Shown here: in pieces, positions 49,716-59,079 of the stretch | How the letters are laid out: the number at the start of each line of letters is the position of its first letter | Numbering within the stretch: the first letter of the stretch is position 1 | Source: Bacteroidales bacterium | GTDB taxonomy: Bacteria; Bacteroidota; Bacteroidia; Bacteroidales; UBA932 | DNA length: 64,000 nucleotides | Assembly: GCA_012744435.1 (NCBI GenBank) | Contig: JAAYCA010000044.1 | Location: forward strand, 1 to 64,000 | Direction: 5' to 3' | Program-made: the position numbers and the translations under genes | Notes under the pieces: generated by a model | Databases searched by the model: none | Told to the model about the DNA's origin: nothing | What the model saw: the letters and a program-made list of their open reading frames with translations, nothing else

Positions 49716-51854
49716 ATGCAAAAAAGAAGTGGAAAAGGCCGGAAACCATCCGGCAGAAAGCATTCCGGCAGCGGCAAGAAGGTCTTCCCGCAGTTGGTCG
49801 GAAAAGTTCAGATGACCCGTGAAGGGTTCATTTTCGTGATTGTCGAAGGCCAGGACGACGATATCTTCGTCAAGGCCGCCAAAACCCGTCACGCCCTGCA
49901 GGGGGACACCGTCCGCGTGGCCGTGACACGGGAGAAATCCGGGGACACCCGGCGCCGCGAAGGAGAGGTGGTGGAGATCCTCGAGCGTTCCACCCGCCCG
50001 TTCGTCGGATATTATCATGCCGTCGGAGCCCAGGCCTGGGTCCTGATGCAAAGCAAATCCATGCCTTACGATATCCAGGTGGATGCGGAGGCCGCCGCCG
50101 CCATGGGGGCGAAGGCCGGAATGAAGGTGGCCGCGGTCGTGGATCGCTGGGACCGCCGCGATCCGGGTCCATCCGGCCATCTGGTCGATGTGCTCGGCGT
50201 GCCCGGGGACAACGACACCGAGATGCATGCCATCCTGGCGGAGTTCAATCTTCCCTACCGCTTTTCCGAAGAGGTGGAGCATGCCGCGGACAAGATCTCA
50301 GACGAGATCACGGCGGAGGACCTCAAGGGGCGTAAGGATTTCCGGGACACGTTCACCCTTACGATCGATCCCGCGGATGCGAAGGATTTCGACGATGCGC
50401 TGTCGTTCAAGCCCTTGCAGAACGGCAACTACGAGATAGGCGTCCATATCGCCGACGTTTCCTATTATGTCAGGCCCGGGTCCACCGTGGACAAGGAGGC
50501 GCGCGAGCGCGGCACGTCGGTCTATCTGGTGGACCGGACGGTCCCGATGCTGCCGGAGAAGCTCTGCAACAAGCTCTGTTCGCTGCGGCCGCATGAGGAC
50601 AAGCTGACGTTCTCGGCCGTCTTCGAGATGACGCCCAAGGCGGAGATCAAGTCCCGCTGGATCGGACGCACCGTCATCAATTCCAATTATCGCCTGGATT
50701 ATGAGCAGGCGCAGTCCATTATCGAAGGGGCGGCCGGCAGCGGGCAACTGCCTCCTGAAACGTCCGGCTGCGCCGGACCCCTCCCATCTGACGATGGGCC
50801 CCTCCCTCTTACGATGCCGAGGGTGGCACGGTCTCCGGAGGCAGTTCCCGCTGCCGTTCCGCAGCTGCACGAGGCAATACTGACACTGAATAAGTTGGCG
50901 TCCATAATGAAGGAAGAGGAGCGGAAGAAGGGGGCGATCGATTTCGACCGGCCGGAGATGAAGGTCGAGGTGGACGAGAAGGGCAAGCCGGTGCGGGTGT
51001 ACCAGAAGGTTTCCAAGGAGGCCAACTGGCTGATCGAGGAGTTCATGCTGCTGGCGAACCGCACGGTCGCGGAGTTCGTGGCCACGGGCGGACAGCTGAA
51101 CGGCGTGGCGCAGAAAAATGCCAAGACCTTCGTGTACCGCGTCCACGGAGAGCCCAACGAACTCAAGCTCGAGGCGCTTTATACCTTTGCCAAGGGATTC
51201 GGACACCGCATCCCCACGGAGCCGGGCAAGAACGGCCGCGCCACGGCGAAAGCCCTCAACGAACTGCTTGAGAGTGCCAAGGGCAAGCCGGAGTTCGCCG
51301 CCATGGAGAATCTCGCCCTGCGGGCGATGGCCAAGGCCTGCTACAGCACCGACAACATCGGCCATTATGGCCTGGCGTTCAAGTTCTATACGCACTTCAC
51401 CTCCCCGATCCGCCGCTATCCCGACCTGATGGTCCACCGCCTGCTGGCGCTGTATCAGGGCGGCGCGGAGAGCGGCAAGAAGGACAAATTCGAAGAGGAA
51501 TGCCGCTATGCCTCCGAGCGCGAGCTCGTGGCGGCGGATGCCGAACGGACCTCCACCAAATACAAACTCGTCGAGTTCATGATGGACAAGATCGGCGAGG
51601 AATACGACGGACACGTGTCCGGAGTCACCGAGTGGGGCATGTACGTGGAGATCGAGCCCACCAAGATCGAGGGCATGGTATCCGTGCGGGACATCCAGTC
51701 CGACTTCTACGAATTCGACGAAGCCCGCTACCGCCTCGTCGGCAAGCGCAGCCACAAGCAGTTCCGCCTCGGCGATCCGGTGCGCATCCGGGTCAAGAGC
51801 GCCAACCTCGAGCAGCGGCTTCTGGACTACGAACTCATTGAAAGCAACCAATAA
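49716..51854 (+). CDS. rnr: Ribonuclease R carrying an in-frame palindromic repeat
   Basis: A processive 3'-5' exoribonuclease of 712 residues. Order: basic N-terminus, cold-shock/OB domains (about 25-190), RNB catalytic domain (about 200-560) with metal-binding Asp residues in DPADAKDFDDAL near 220-230, and a C-terminal S1 domain (about 625-705, YDGHVSGVTEWGMYVEIE). Residues 344-378 are encoded by the same 105-nt palindromic unit as in the TrmH-family gene. They sit in the surface loop between YEQAQSIIEG and HEAILTLNKLASIM, which is a few residues long in other RNase R proteins. Catalytic motifs are intact. ATG at 49716 follows a -7 box. Confidence 0.95.
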   Translation: MQKRSGKGRKPSGRKHSGSGKKVFPQLVGKVQMTREGFIFVIVEGQDDDIFVKAAKTRHALQGDTVRVAVTREKSGDTRRREGEVVEILERSTRPFVGYYHAVGAQAWVLMQSKSMPYDIQVDAEAAAAMGAKAGMKVAAVVDRWDRRDPGPSGHLVDVLGVPGDNDTEMHAILAEFNLPYRFSEEVEHAADKISDEITAEDLKGRKDFRDTFTLTIDPADAKDFDDALSFKPLQNGNYEIGVHIADVSYYVRPGSTVDKEARERGTSVYLVDRTVPMLPEKLCNKLCSLRPHEDKLTFSAVFEMTPKAEIKSRWIGRTVINSNYRLDYEQAQSIIEGAAGSGQLPPETSGCAGPLPSDDGPLPLTMPRVARSPEAVPAAVPQLHEAILTLNKLASIMKEEERKKGAIDFDRPEMKVEVDEKGKPVRVYQKVSKEANWLIEEFMLLANRTVAEFVATGGQLNGVAQKNAKTFVYRVHGEPNELKLEALYTFAKGFGHRIPTEPGKNGRATAKALNELLESAKGKPEFAAMENLALRAMAKACYSTDNIGHYGLAFKFYTHFTSPIRRYPDLMVHRLLALYQGGAESGKKDKFEEECRYASERELVAADAERTSTKYKLVEFMMDKIGEEYDGHVSGVTEWGMYVEIEPTKIEGMVSVRDIQSDFYEFDEARYRLVGKRSHKQFRLGDPVRIRVKSANLEQRLLDYELIESNQ
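50745..50849 (+). repeat. In-frame palindromic repeat, copy 2 (inside rnr)
   Basis: 105 nt with 5 differences from 5351-5455 and an identical 79-nt core. In the closing stem the pair that is C-G in copy 1 (5359/5445) is T-A here (50753/50839), a compensatory change. A further outer pairing, GCGGG with CCCGC, flanks the unit with one bulged C. It encodes QLPPETSGCAGPLP, then SDDGPLPLTMPRVAR. Confidence 0.9.
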
Positions 51855-51865
51855 TATAACACACC

Positions 51866-52096
51866 ATGGCCAACGGTAATTCATTTTTTGCATTCCTGGC
51901 CGGCGCCCTGACCGGTGCCGTCCTGCTGCACCTCGCCAGGACCGAGAAGGGAGAGGAAGTCATCGAAGACATCAAGGAGAAAGGCTCCGAGGCCTTCAAC
52001 AACGGCCGCGCCGCCGTCCTGCGGGGGCTGGACAAGCTCGACGACGCCATCAGCGCCCGGCAAGCCGCCCGGGAAAAAACGGAAGACGATCTGTAG
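51866..52096 (+). CDS. YtxH-like small membrane protein
   Basis: 76 residues: one N-terminal transmembrane helix (FFAFLAGALTGAVLLHLA) followed by a charged helix (EEVIEDIKEKGSEAFNNGR). This matches YtxH-type and YqjD-like envelope proteins associated with stress and stationary phase. It starts the three-gene run after rnr; the next gene follows after 4 bases. Confidence 0.8.
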   Translation: MANGNSFFAFLAGALTGAVLLHLARTEKGEEVIEDIKEKGSEAFNNGRAAVLRGLDKLDDAISARQAAREKTEDDL

Positions 52097-52100
52097 CGTC

Positions 52101-52451
52101 ATGGCCGGAGAGAAGTCACTGGACGCCCTCGCGAAAGAGGCCCGGCAGTATGCCGACCTTCGGATAGACGAGACCAAGCTCAAGATGACCCGCAGCCTGT
52201 CCACGGCCCTCGGGCAGACCCTCGCCTACCTGCTCATCTTCGCCGTCCTCGCCATCGTGCTCGGCCTAATTTCCTTCGCCCTGCTGCAATGGCTCAACGG
52301 CCTGGTGGGCGCTCCCTGGGGGACGCTCATCGTGACGGGGGTCTTCCTGATTGTCCTGATCGTCCTCTGGATGAGCCGCCAGAAACTCTTCCGGAATCTC
52401 TTTGTCAAGCTCTTTATCGACGTCTTTTACGATACCGACAGCGATGAGTAA
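52101..52451 (+). CDS. Phage-holin-superfamily (YqjE-like) membrane protein
   Basis: 116 residues. An N-terminal amphipathic stretch (LDALAKEARQYADLRIDETKL) is followed by two transmembrane helices (about 40-62 and 70-92), the usual layout of the Phage_holin_3_6/YqjE family. It lies between a YtxH-like protein and a small basic protein, as in the E. coli yqjD-yqjE-yqjK set. Its function is unknown; a lytic role is unlikely in this setting. Confidence 0.78.
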   Translation: MAGEKSLDALAKEARQYADLRIDETKLKMTRSLSTALGQTLAYLLIFAVLAIVLGLISFALLQWLNGLVGAPWGTLIVTGVFLIVLIVLWMSRQKLFRNLFVKLFIDVFYDTDSDE

Positions 52452-52683
52452 CAAATATGCCCGGATCAGGACGGCGGCCGAGCTGGACAAGGCCATCCAG
52501 GAAGTCCATGCCAAACGGAACAAGCTCGGCAAGGGGATCGACCACGACATTCATGGTTTGCGGAACCGCATGAAGCCCGCGAACCTCATGCTCGGCGCCG
52601 TCAACCGCTACATGCCCTACGTCACCTGGAGCGAAATAAGCCTCGGAATCATCCGAGGCTTGAAGAAGCTTTTAAGGAAGTAA
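52444..52683 (+). CDS. Small basic protein of unknown function
   Basis: 79 residues, rich in Lys and Arg (RIRTAAELDKAIQEVHAKRNK, with one helix predicted by eye) and ending LGIIRGLKKLLRK. It overlaps the preceding gene by 8 bases, so it is translated with it. It recalls YqjK-like partners by position and size only. It converges on gpmI, with 7 bases between the stops. Confidence 0.65.
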   Translation: MSNKYARIRTAAELDKAIQEVHAKRNKLGKGIDHDIHGLRNRMKPANLMLGAVNRYMPYVTWSEISLGIIRGLKKLLRK

Positions 52684-52690
52684 ATCCGAA

Positions 52691-54211
52691 TCAGATCAGC
52701 GGCTCGGCCGTCATGGCCGCCGGCTGCGGAATTCCCATCAACTTGAGAATGGTCGGCGCCACATTGCACAGGGCGCCGTCTTTCACCGTCTTCACGGCGT
52801 CGCCGGCGTTGATCACGACGAACTGCACCGTGTTGAGGGAATGCGCCGTGTTCGGCGAACCGTCTGGGTTGATCTCGAAATCGGCGTTGCCGTGATCGGC
52901 GGTCAGCAGGACCACGTAGTCGTGAGCAATCGCAGCGTCCACCACCTTTCCGACGAGCTTGTCGATGCACGCGACGGCGCGGGTCACGGAGTTGTACACA
53001 CCCGTATGACCCACCATGTCGCCGTTGGCAAAGTTCAGGATGATCATATCCTCGACCTCCGAGTTGATCTTGTCGATCAACTTCTCGGCCACCTCGGGGG
53101 CGCTCATCTGCGGCAGCATGTCGTAAGTCGGCACCTTCGGGGAGTTGACCAGGATGCGGTCTTCGCCCTCGAACTGCAGCTCGCGGCCGCCGTTGAAGAA
53201 GAAGGTCACGTGGGCATATTTCTCCGTCTCGGCGATGCGCAGCTGGCGCTTGCCGGCCTTGGAGACCGTCTCGCCGAGGGTGTCGTTCACCAGCTCCTTG
53301 TCGAAGAGGATGTGCACGCCGGTGAAGGAGGCGTCGTACGGGGTAAGGCAGCAGTAGTACAGCGGCAGGGTCTTCATCCCCTCTTCCGGCATATCCTTCT
53401 GCGTGAGGACGGTGGTCAGCTCACGGGCGCGGTCGTTGCGGAAGTTGTAGAAGATCACGGCGTCGCCTTCTTCGATCCTGGCGAGGGGCTGTCCGTCCTT
53501 TGTGATGACGATCGGCTTGACGAATTCGTCGGTCACGTCGGCGTCATAGGATGCCTGGATGCCCTCCAGGGCAGACTCGAACGCTGCACCCTTGCCTTCG
53601 ACCAACAGGTCGTAAGCTTCCTTGACACGGCCCCAGCGCTTGTCGCGGTCCATCGCATAGAAACGGCCGCAGACCGAAGCGATCTTGCCCGTCGTCTCGG
53701 CCATCTTCGCCTCAAGCTCCTCGAGGAAACCCTTGCCGCTGCGCGGGTCGGTGTCGCGGCCGTCCATGAAGGCATGGACATAGACCTGGTCCAGCTGATA
53801 TTCCTTCGCGACGCGCAGGAACTCATAGACGTGCTCCAGCGAGGAGTGCACGCCGCCGTGGGAGGTAAGGCCCATCAGGTGGAGCTTCTTGCCGGAGGTC
53901 CTGACATAATCGAAGACCGCCTTGATTTCAGCGTTGTCGAGGAACTTGTGGTCGCGGACGGCCATGTTGATCTTGACGAGGTCCTGATAGACCACGCGGC
54001 CGGCGCCCAGGTTCATGTGGCCGACCTCGGAGTTGCCCATCTGCCCGTCCGGCAGGCCGACGTACTCGCCGCAGGCATGCAGGTGGCCGTAAGGATACTT
54101 CGCACGCAGACCGTCGATAACCGGCGTGCCCTGCGTCCAAATGGCGTTGGAATAATCGTGTGTACCCTCGCCCCAACCGTCGAGGATCATCAGAAGTACT
54201 TTTCGGTTCAT
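52691..54211 (-). CDS. gpmI: 2,3-bisphosphoglycerate-independent phosphoglycerate mutase
   Basis: A glycolytic metalloenzyme of 506 residues, manganese-dependent in the family. The N-terminal MILDGWGEG has the first metal Asp (11); the phosphoserine is in [17 protein letters not shown]; further metal ligands lie in [14 protein letters not shown] and [12 protein letters not shown] at 54211 is used. The roughly 57-nt leader after the -7 box (54276-54269) contains a 7-bp hairpin (54242-54248/54254-54260). Confidence 0.97.
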   Translation of the reverse strand: MNRKVLLMILDGWGEGTHDYSNAIWTQGTPVIDGLRAKYPYGHLHACGEYVGLPDGQMGNSEVGHMNLGAGRVVYQDLVKINMAVRDHKFLDNAEIKAVFDYVRTSGKKLHLMGLTSHGGVHSSLEHVYEFLRVAKEYQLDQVYVHAFMDGRDTDPRSGKGFLEELEAKMAETTGKIASVCGRFYAMDRDKRWGRVKEAYDLLVEGKGAAFESALEGIQASYDADVTDEFVKPIVITKDGQPLARIEEGDAVIFYNFRNDRARELTTVLTQKDMPEEGMKTLPLYYCCLTPYDASFTGVHILFDKELVNDTLGETVSKAGKRQLRIAETEKYAHVTFFFNGGRELQFEGEDRILVNSPKVPTYDMLPQMSAPEVAEKLIDKINSEVEDMIILNFANGDMVGHTGVYNSVTRAVACIDKLVGKVVDAAIAHDYVVLLTADHGNADFEINPDGSPNTAHSLNTVQFVVINAGDAVKTVKDGALCNVAPTILKLMGIPQPAAMTAEPLI

Positions 54212-54268
54212 ATCACTTGATTCTTGTATTATCGGACATCTTTCCGGGCTTGCCCCGGAATTATCTTG

Positions 54269-54276
54269 CAAAGATA
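54269..54276 (-). promoter_or_regulatory. -7 box of gpmI
   Basis: Minus-strand TATCTTTG, full consensus, 57 nt before the gpmI ATG. It lies right after the terminator of the upstream M3 peptidase gene. Confidence 0.6.
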
Positions 54277-54318
54277 CAAAAAATAAGGATAGCCCCTTAC
54301 AGGAAGCCATCCTTATTT
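54277..54318 (-). terminator. Terminator of the M3 peptidase gene
   Basis: AAATAAGGAT (54281-54290) and ATCCTTATTT (54309-54318) form a perfect 10-bp inverted repeat with an 18-nt loop. On the minus strand it runs into TTTT, then the gpmI promoter. Confidence 0.7.
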
Positions 54319-54348
54319 ATAAGGATTCGCCGGAAAACGGCGGGAGGT

Positions 54349-56349
54349 CTAGTCGATCAGGCCCCGGCGGCGAAGCATCGCCGTGTTGTCCGGCTCCCGG
54401 CCGGCGAAGCTCTTGTAGAGCGTCATCGCCTCTTCGCTGCCACCCTTCTCCAGGAAGGTCTGCTTGAACTTCTTCGCCAGCTCCAGGTCGTACGGTCCCT
54501 TCGGCGAAGCTTCGAAGATGCTGAAGGCATCCTTGTCCAGGACTTCCGCCCACAGGTAGCCATAGTAGCCGGCGGCATAACCGCTGGAGAAGATATGGTT
54601 GAAATAAGTGGAGCGATAGCGGTAGGTGATCTCGGGGATCAGGCCGATCTCATCGGCGATCTTCTTCTCGAACGCATCGATATCCACGCCCTTCGTGGTA
54701 GAAAGCTCGTGCCAGCGCATGTCGAGGATCGACGCGGCGCAGAGCTCCGCGGTCATGAAACCCTGGTTGAACTTCTTGGCGTTGAGGATCTTCTGCACCA
54801 GTTCGGCAGGGATGGGCTCGCCGGCGGCATTCTTCGCATACTGCGCAAGCAGCGAGGGCTGGAAGGCCCAGTTCTCGTTGAACTGGGAGAACACCTCCAC
54901 GAAATCGCGGGTGACGCTGGTGCCGCTCACGGACGGATAGTGGCACTGTGTCAGCAGCCCGTGCAGGGCGTGGCCGAACTCGTGGAAGGCGGTCTCCACC
55001 TCGTCGATGGAGAGGTAGTCGTCGGAGAAATTGCAGACGTTCACGATGATCGGACGGACCATCGTACCGTCCGCCTCGACGTACTGATCGCGGACGTTGT
55101 TCATCCACGCACCGCCGCGCTTGCTTGCGCGCGGCTTGTAGTCGGTCGTGAAGATACCCACCAGGGAGCCGTCTTCAGTAGTGACCTTGTAGGTGCGGAC
55201 CTCCGGATTGTACACCGGCACGTCCTCCAGGCGTTCGAAGTTCACGCCATACAGGATGTGGGCATTGGTGAAGATGCCGTTCACGACGTTGTCGATGTGG
55301 AAATAAGGCTTCGTAAGCGACTCGTCCAGGTCGTATTTCGCCTTGCGGACTTTCTCGGCATAATACCACCAGTCCCAGGGCTCGATCTTGGAGCCGGCCG
55401 GGAGCTTGCCCGCCTTGACATCGGCGTCCATCACGGCCTGCATGTCGGCCAACTCCGTCTTGGCACGGGCCACGGCGGCCTTCATGATGCCGTCCAGGAA
55501 GCTGTCCACCGTCTTGGTGTCGCCCGCCATCTTGTTGGAGAGAAGGTAGGAAGCGGCGTTGGGATAGCCCAGGATACGTGCTTTCTCGGCACGCAGCTCA
55601 AGCACCTCGAGCAGAAGCTCGCGGTTGTCGTATTCGTTGCCGCGGTGGCCGCGGGAAGTATAAGCCTCATTGTACTGGCGGCGCAGTTCGCGGTCTTCCG
55701 TCGTCGTCATCTTGTCGGGATAGGCGGCCACGCTGAAGCCGAACCTGTCCAGGAAATCGTTGGACTCGGCGAGGATGTTGTTGCCGATCTTCTGCGTCTT
55801 GGCGGCCATGTCGGCGTTGATCTGGCGCAGCCGGGCCTGCTGCTCTTCAGGCAGGCCGATGCCTTCGCGCTCGAAGGCCTCGAAACGCTTCTTCAGCACC
55901 ATCTGCTGCTCGCGCGTCAGGCCGCTCTGGTCGGCGTTATAGACGGCGGCGATGCGGTTGTAGAGCGCCTTGTTGAAAGAGAGGTTGTTGCTATGCTCGC
56001 TCATCAGCGGGATGATCTCCTCCTCCACGGCGGCCAGCTCGTCGGTGCGGTCGGTCTCGGTGACATTGTAGAACACGCCCACCACCTTGGACAGGAGGCG
56101 GCCCGAGAGCTCCAGGGGCACGATGGTGTTCTCGAAGGTCGGCGCGTCCGGGTTGGCCGTAATGGCGTCGATCTCGGCGAGTTGCTGCTCGATGCCGGCC
56201 TTCACGGCCGGGACATAATCGGAGGGGGTGATCTGCTCGTACGGCGGAATGCCGTAAGGGGTATCCCATTCCGTCAGGAAGGGATTTTCGCGGGTGTTGC
56301 AAGCGGTCATGGCAAGGATGATGGCTGCGAGAGAAAGGATTTTTTTCAT
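54349..56349 (-). CDS. Exported M3 family metallopeptidase (Dcp/oligopeptidase-like)
   Basis: A 666-residue lipoprotein (signal peptide with MTAC, Cys17). The zinc motif is His456-Glu457-x-x-His460 in AFHEFGHALHG, with the third ligand in a downstream Glu helix; YSSTYFNHIF-like residues near 575-590 are typical of Dcp substrate sites. It probably trims short peptides in the periplasm or at the surface. It follows the EEP-family gene with no gap, so it is the last gene of that operon. Confidence 0.93.
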   Translation of the reverse strand: MKKILSLAAIILAMTACNTRENPFLTEWDTPYGIPPYEQITPSDYVPAVKAGIEQQLAEIDAITANPDAPTFENTIVPLELSGRLLSKVVGVFYNVTETDRTDELAAVEEEIIPLMSEHSNNLSFNKALYNRIAAVYNADQSGLTREQQMVLKKRFEAFEREGIGLPEEQQARLRQINADMAAKTQKIGNNILAESNDFLDRFGFSVAAYPDKMTTTEDRELRRQYNEAYTSRGHRGNEYDNRELLLEVLELRAEKARILGYPNAASYLLSNKMAGDTKTVDSFLDGIMKAAVARAKTELADMQAVMDADVKAGKLPAGSKIEPWDWWYYAEKVRKAKYDLDESLTKPYFHIDNVVNGIFTNAHILYGVNFERLEDVPVYNPEVRTYKVTTEDGSLVGIFTTDYKPRASKRGGAWMNNVRDQYVEADGTMVRPIIVNVCNFSDDYLSIDEVETAFHEFGHALHGLLTQCHYPSVSGTSVTRDFVEVFSQFNENWAFQPSLLAQYAKNAAGEPIPAELVQKILNAKKFNQGFMTAELCAASILDMRWHELSTTKGVDIDAFEKKIADEIGLIPEITYRYRSTYFNHIFSSGYAAGYYGYLWAEVLDKDAFSIFEASPKGPYDLELAKKFKQTFLEKGGSEEAMTLYKSFAGREPDNTAMLRRRGLID

Positions 56350-57423
56350 TTATTTATTGATAATGATGTACGTGGGATAATGGTCGGAATAGCCTTCGAT
56401 GAACTGTCCGCCGGAGAAGGTCCGGAAGGGGGTACCGGCATAGCGGCCTTCCTGCTGCGTGAGGAACGGCGGATTGAAGACATGGCCGTAGTAGCCCGCA
56501 TCGCTCTTGCGGATCCCCAGGGTGCCTTCAGCGGGCTTCGCCAAGGCGCCGTTGACGAAGATGCAGTCGAAGATGTTCCACTCGCCGTGGTACTCCTCCG
56601 TGCCGAAGCCGGCTTTGTGCATGCTCAGGAACGGGGAGAAGAGATCCCCCTCCTGCATCTCGGCGATCGTCTCGCGGCCGCGCAGGTAGTCGGTCATGCA
56701 GACGTCGCCCGGATTGTCGTTCATGTCCCCCATCACGATGACCTTGATGCCGGGGAAACGCTTTTCCAGCGCCAGGATGTCCGCGTGGACGATCTCGGCC
56801 GCCCGGCATCGCAGATCCGATCCCTTGTTGCCGGTGCGTGAAGGCCAGTGGCACACATAGACGGCCAGTTTCTCTCCGCCGAGCTCGCCGCGCACGCAGA
56901 GCACGTCGCGCGTCTTGAACTCGCGCTGCTCCTGGGGCGTCTTCTCGAAGACGATCCCGCTGGGGGAATTGAAATCATAGGGCAGGGTGCGGGTCTCCAC
57001 GACCTTGAAGGCGTCCGGGCGGTAGAGCAGCGCGCAGTCGATGCCGCGCACGTCGGGCCCCTCCACGTGCACGAAACGGTAGCCGGCGGAGGCGATCTCC
57101 TCCTGGGCAACGAGATCCTCGAGCACACGGGCGTTCTCTACCTCCGCCAGACCCAGCAGGGCATGCCAGCGGCCGTTCTTCTTCGCCATCTCGCCGATTA
57201 CGCGGGCGATGTTGGCCTGCTTGACCTCATACTTGTCCTGCGTCCAGGCGTTTTCGCCCTGCGGGGTGAAAGCCTCGTCGCTCTTGCCCCGGTCGTGCTC
57301 CGTGTCGAAGAGGTTCTCCACGTTGTAGAATCCGACCACGTACGCGTCGTCGGGAAAGGGCTGCGTGCAGGCGCCCAGCAGGGTGAGCGCGGACAGCAGC
57401 GCAATGACTCCGTATCTTTTCAT
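56350..57423 (-). CDS. Exported endonuclease/exonuclease/phosphatase family lipoprotein
   Basis: A 357-residue lipoprotein (LLGAC, Cys19). Core EEP motifs: VGFYNVENLFDT near residue 30, LAEVENARVLEDL with the metal Glu, VYVCHWPSR, VIVMGDMNDNPGD and the C-terminal GYSDHYP with the catalytic His. This Bacteroidota branch could cut nucleic acid or phosphorylated small molecules. It overlaps the small exported protein gene upstream (ATGA) and abuts the M3 peptidase gene. Confidence 0.9.
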   Translation of the reverse strand: MKRYGVIALLSALTLLGACTQPFPDDAYVVGFYNVENLFDTEHDRGKSDEAFTPQGENAWTQDKYEVKQANIARVIGEMAKKNGRWHALLGLAEVENARVLEDLVAQEEIASAGYRFVHVEGPDVRGIDCALLYRPDAFKVVETRTLPYDFNSPSGIVFEKTPQEQREFKTRDVLCVRGELGGEKLAVYVCHWPSRTGNKGSDLRCRAAEIVHADILALEKRFPGIKVIVMGDMNDNPGDVCMTDYLRGRETIAEMQEGDLFSPFLSMHKAGFGTEEYHGEWNIFDCIFVNGALAKPAEGTLGIRKSDAGYYGHVFNPPFLTQQEGRYAGTPFRTFSGGQFIEGYSDHYPTYIIINK

Positions 57424-57866
57424 TTTTCTGCGGGAATAATCTTGTAGCCCTGGACAAAGGTGGAATACAATACAAGGATCTGGCGGGAACCGTCCTCGTG
57501 GGTGCAATTCCATACACGGCAGTAGGTATGGTCATTCTCCAGGGCCTGGTGTTCCACATAACTCCATCCGTTGCGGTCCTTGTGGACATGGCTCTCCGTC
57601 AAAAGGACATAGACAAGTTCCTTACGCGGCAAGCGGACTGTGAGCAGCTTTTCTCCTTCGTTCAGAATAAGTTCTCCCGTCGTCTTCCTCCAACGGTGGA
57701 TGTCCAACTCGGACACCCGAATTTCGTAGGGAGCGATGCCTTGCCTGAATCCCGTTTCCAGACGTCCCCAGCCGGAATTCGTTATCGTGTAGTCCTTCGT
57801 TTGTGCGGATACAACTCCGCCAAGCATCAGGAAAGCGGCAAAAAATGTGACAAAAAACTTATTCAT
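57420..57866 (-). CDS. Small exported protein of unknown function
   Basis: 148 residues with a signal peptide (AFLMLGGVVSAQ). The mature part is beta-rich (TITNSGWGRLETGFRQGIAPYEIRV at the start). I do not recognise the family. It overlaps the EEP gene by 4 bases and lies 12 bases after the secreted nuclease gene, so it is probably part of one operon with them. Confidence 0.72.
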   Translation of the reverse strand: MNKFFVTFFAAFLMLGGVVSAQTKDYTITNSGWGRLETGFRQGIAPYEIRVSELDIHRWRKTTGELILNEGEKLLTVRLPRKELVYVLLTESHVHKDRNGWSYVEHQALENDHTYCRVWNCTHEDGSRQILVLYSTFVQGYKIIPAEK

Positions 57867-57878
57867 ATATGTTTGAGA

Positions 57879-59027
57879 CTAATTGTTCCACCACCACGAC
57901 ACCGGCTCCTTCGCCTCTACGGCGGACTGGGTCTCAGCTGGGAGATTGACGAAGAAATCAAGGCCCAGTCTGGTCTCCAGGGCGTCCAGGCTCATAGCCT
58001 GGCCTTTGATGGCCGTATCCGAGTTCTCGTATTTGCGGTGTTCAAAGTAAAAGCCGACACCGGTATACTCCCCCGTCCCGGATCCGAAGTTCCCGCCCTT
58101 CTTGTAGGCGAGCAACGCCTTGAAATAGCCCGTCGGCACGGTGACATCCTTCCCCTCGTTGTCCTGCACTTTCTCGCTTGCGCCTTTCAAGTCGGCGCCG
58201 GTCACGACATAGAGCGTGTCACACTTGCCGGCCCAGCCGCGGACCTTGCCTTCAAGCGTGCTCCAGATCCCGCCGTTGAAGTCATTGCGCTGCGGGGTCA
58301 TGTTCACACCATAGTAGGTCTCGGCATTGGCGCCATACAGGTAACGGTCGGCAGAGGGGATCTGATGGCCGCGATCGTACGTTTTGCTTAAGGAATATCC
58401 CCGGTAGAGAACGGCCTGGTCAGCCTTCGGGACCTTCGGGTCCAATCCCCAGGGCTCCGGATTCGGCCGGCTGCCGCTGCCCTTCAGGCCGCTGTTGAGC
58501 GGATAAGCCACCCAGACGGCGACACGGGCGGAAGGATCGTAATAATAGGAATAATTGCGCAACGAGCGATGATCCGGCATCGGATGATGGATAAAATACA
58601 GTCCGGCGGTATTCGTCGCCGGGAGCTCCAGCCACTTGCCCGGGGTATCGGAGCGGAGGACCGAGACCTCCCCCGCCTTGGCCTGGTTCATCGGAGCGCT
58701 GGCGCTCTTGCTCCCGGAGTGCAGCACCAGACGGACATAACGCGAGCTTTCCGTGCTGGGATTGGCTTCCCAGCTGAGCTGCACGGTGGCATTGCCCGTG
58801 CCCGAAGGGCGGTCGACACGCGCCCAGGGCGTATCGCTTTCAAATTCAAATTCAAGCGTCCAACTGCCTCCGGCAACCACGCTGATGTCCTGGGACCCTC
58901 CCTCCCAGGACAGCTGCGGCTCGGGAACGGTAAGCGAAAGCTGACCCTGCAGTTTTTCTCCACAGGAAGAAGAAACCAATACAAGCAGTGCCGCGGGTAG
59001 ACATAATATAGGGAGGAAAACTTTCAT
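57879..59027 (-). CDS. Exported DNA/RNA non-specific endonuclease (NUC1/EndoG family) with a BACON-like domain
   Basis: A 382-residue lipoprotein (VSSSC, Cys22). Residues about 30-125 resemble a BACON beta-sandwich (SLTVPEPQLSWEG, then SWTLEFEFE). The catalytic domain (about 150-370) has the beta-beta-alpha-metal motif DRGHQIPSADR near residues 216-226 and the metal-binding Asn in NMTPQRNDFNGGIW. It probably degrades extracellular nucleic acid for nutrients. First gene of a run of four exported proteins on this strand. A -7-like box (TATCTTTA, minus 59060-59053) precedes it. Confidence 0.9.
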   Translation of the reverse strand: MKVFLPILCLPAALLVLVSSSCGEKLQGQLSLTVPEPQLSWEGGSQDISVVAGGSWTLEFEFESDTPWARVDRPSGTGNATVQLSWEANPSTESSRYVRLVLHSGSKSASAPMNQAKAGEVSVLRSDTPGKWLELPATNTAGLYFIHHPMPDHRSLRNYSYYYDPSARVAVWVAYPLNSGLKGSGSRPNPEPWGLDPKVPKADQAVLYRGYSLSKTYDRGHQIPSADRYLYGANAETYYGVNMTPQRNDFNGGIWSTLEGKVRGWAGKCDTLYVVTGADLKGASEKVQDNEGKDVTVPTGYFKALLAYKKGGNFGSGTGEYTGVGFYFEHRKYENSDTAIKGQAMSLDALETRLGLDFFVNLPAETQSAVEAKEPVSWWWNN

Positions 59028-59079
59028 GACCAGATCTGTTATCAATATGCAGTAAAGATACGCTTTTTCCACAGAAATG

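Noticed and set aside
52101..52451. Prophage lysis gene because of the holin-like family
   Set aside because: No phage genes nearby; the setting and partners match the chromosomal YqjE type.
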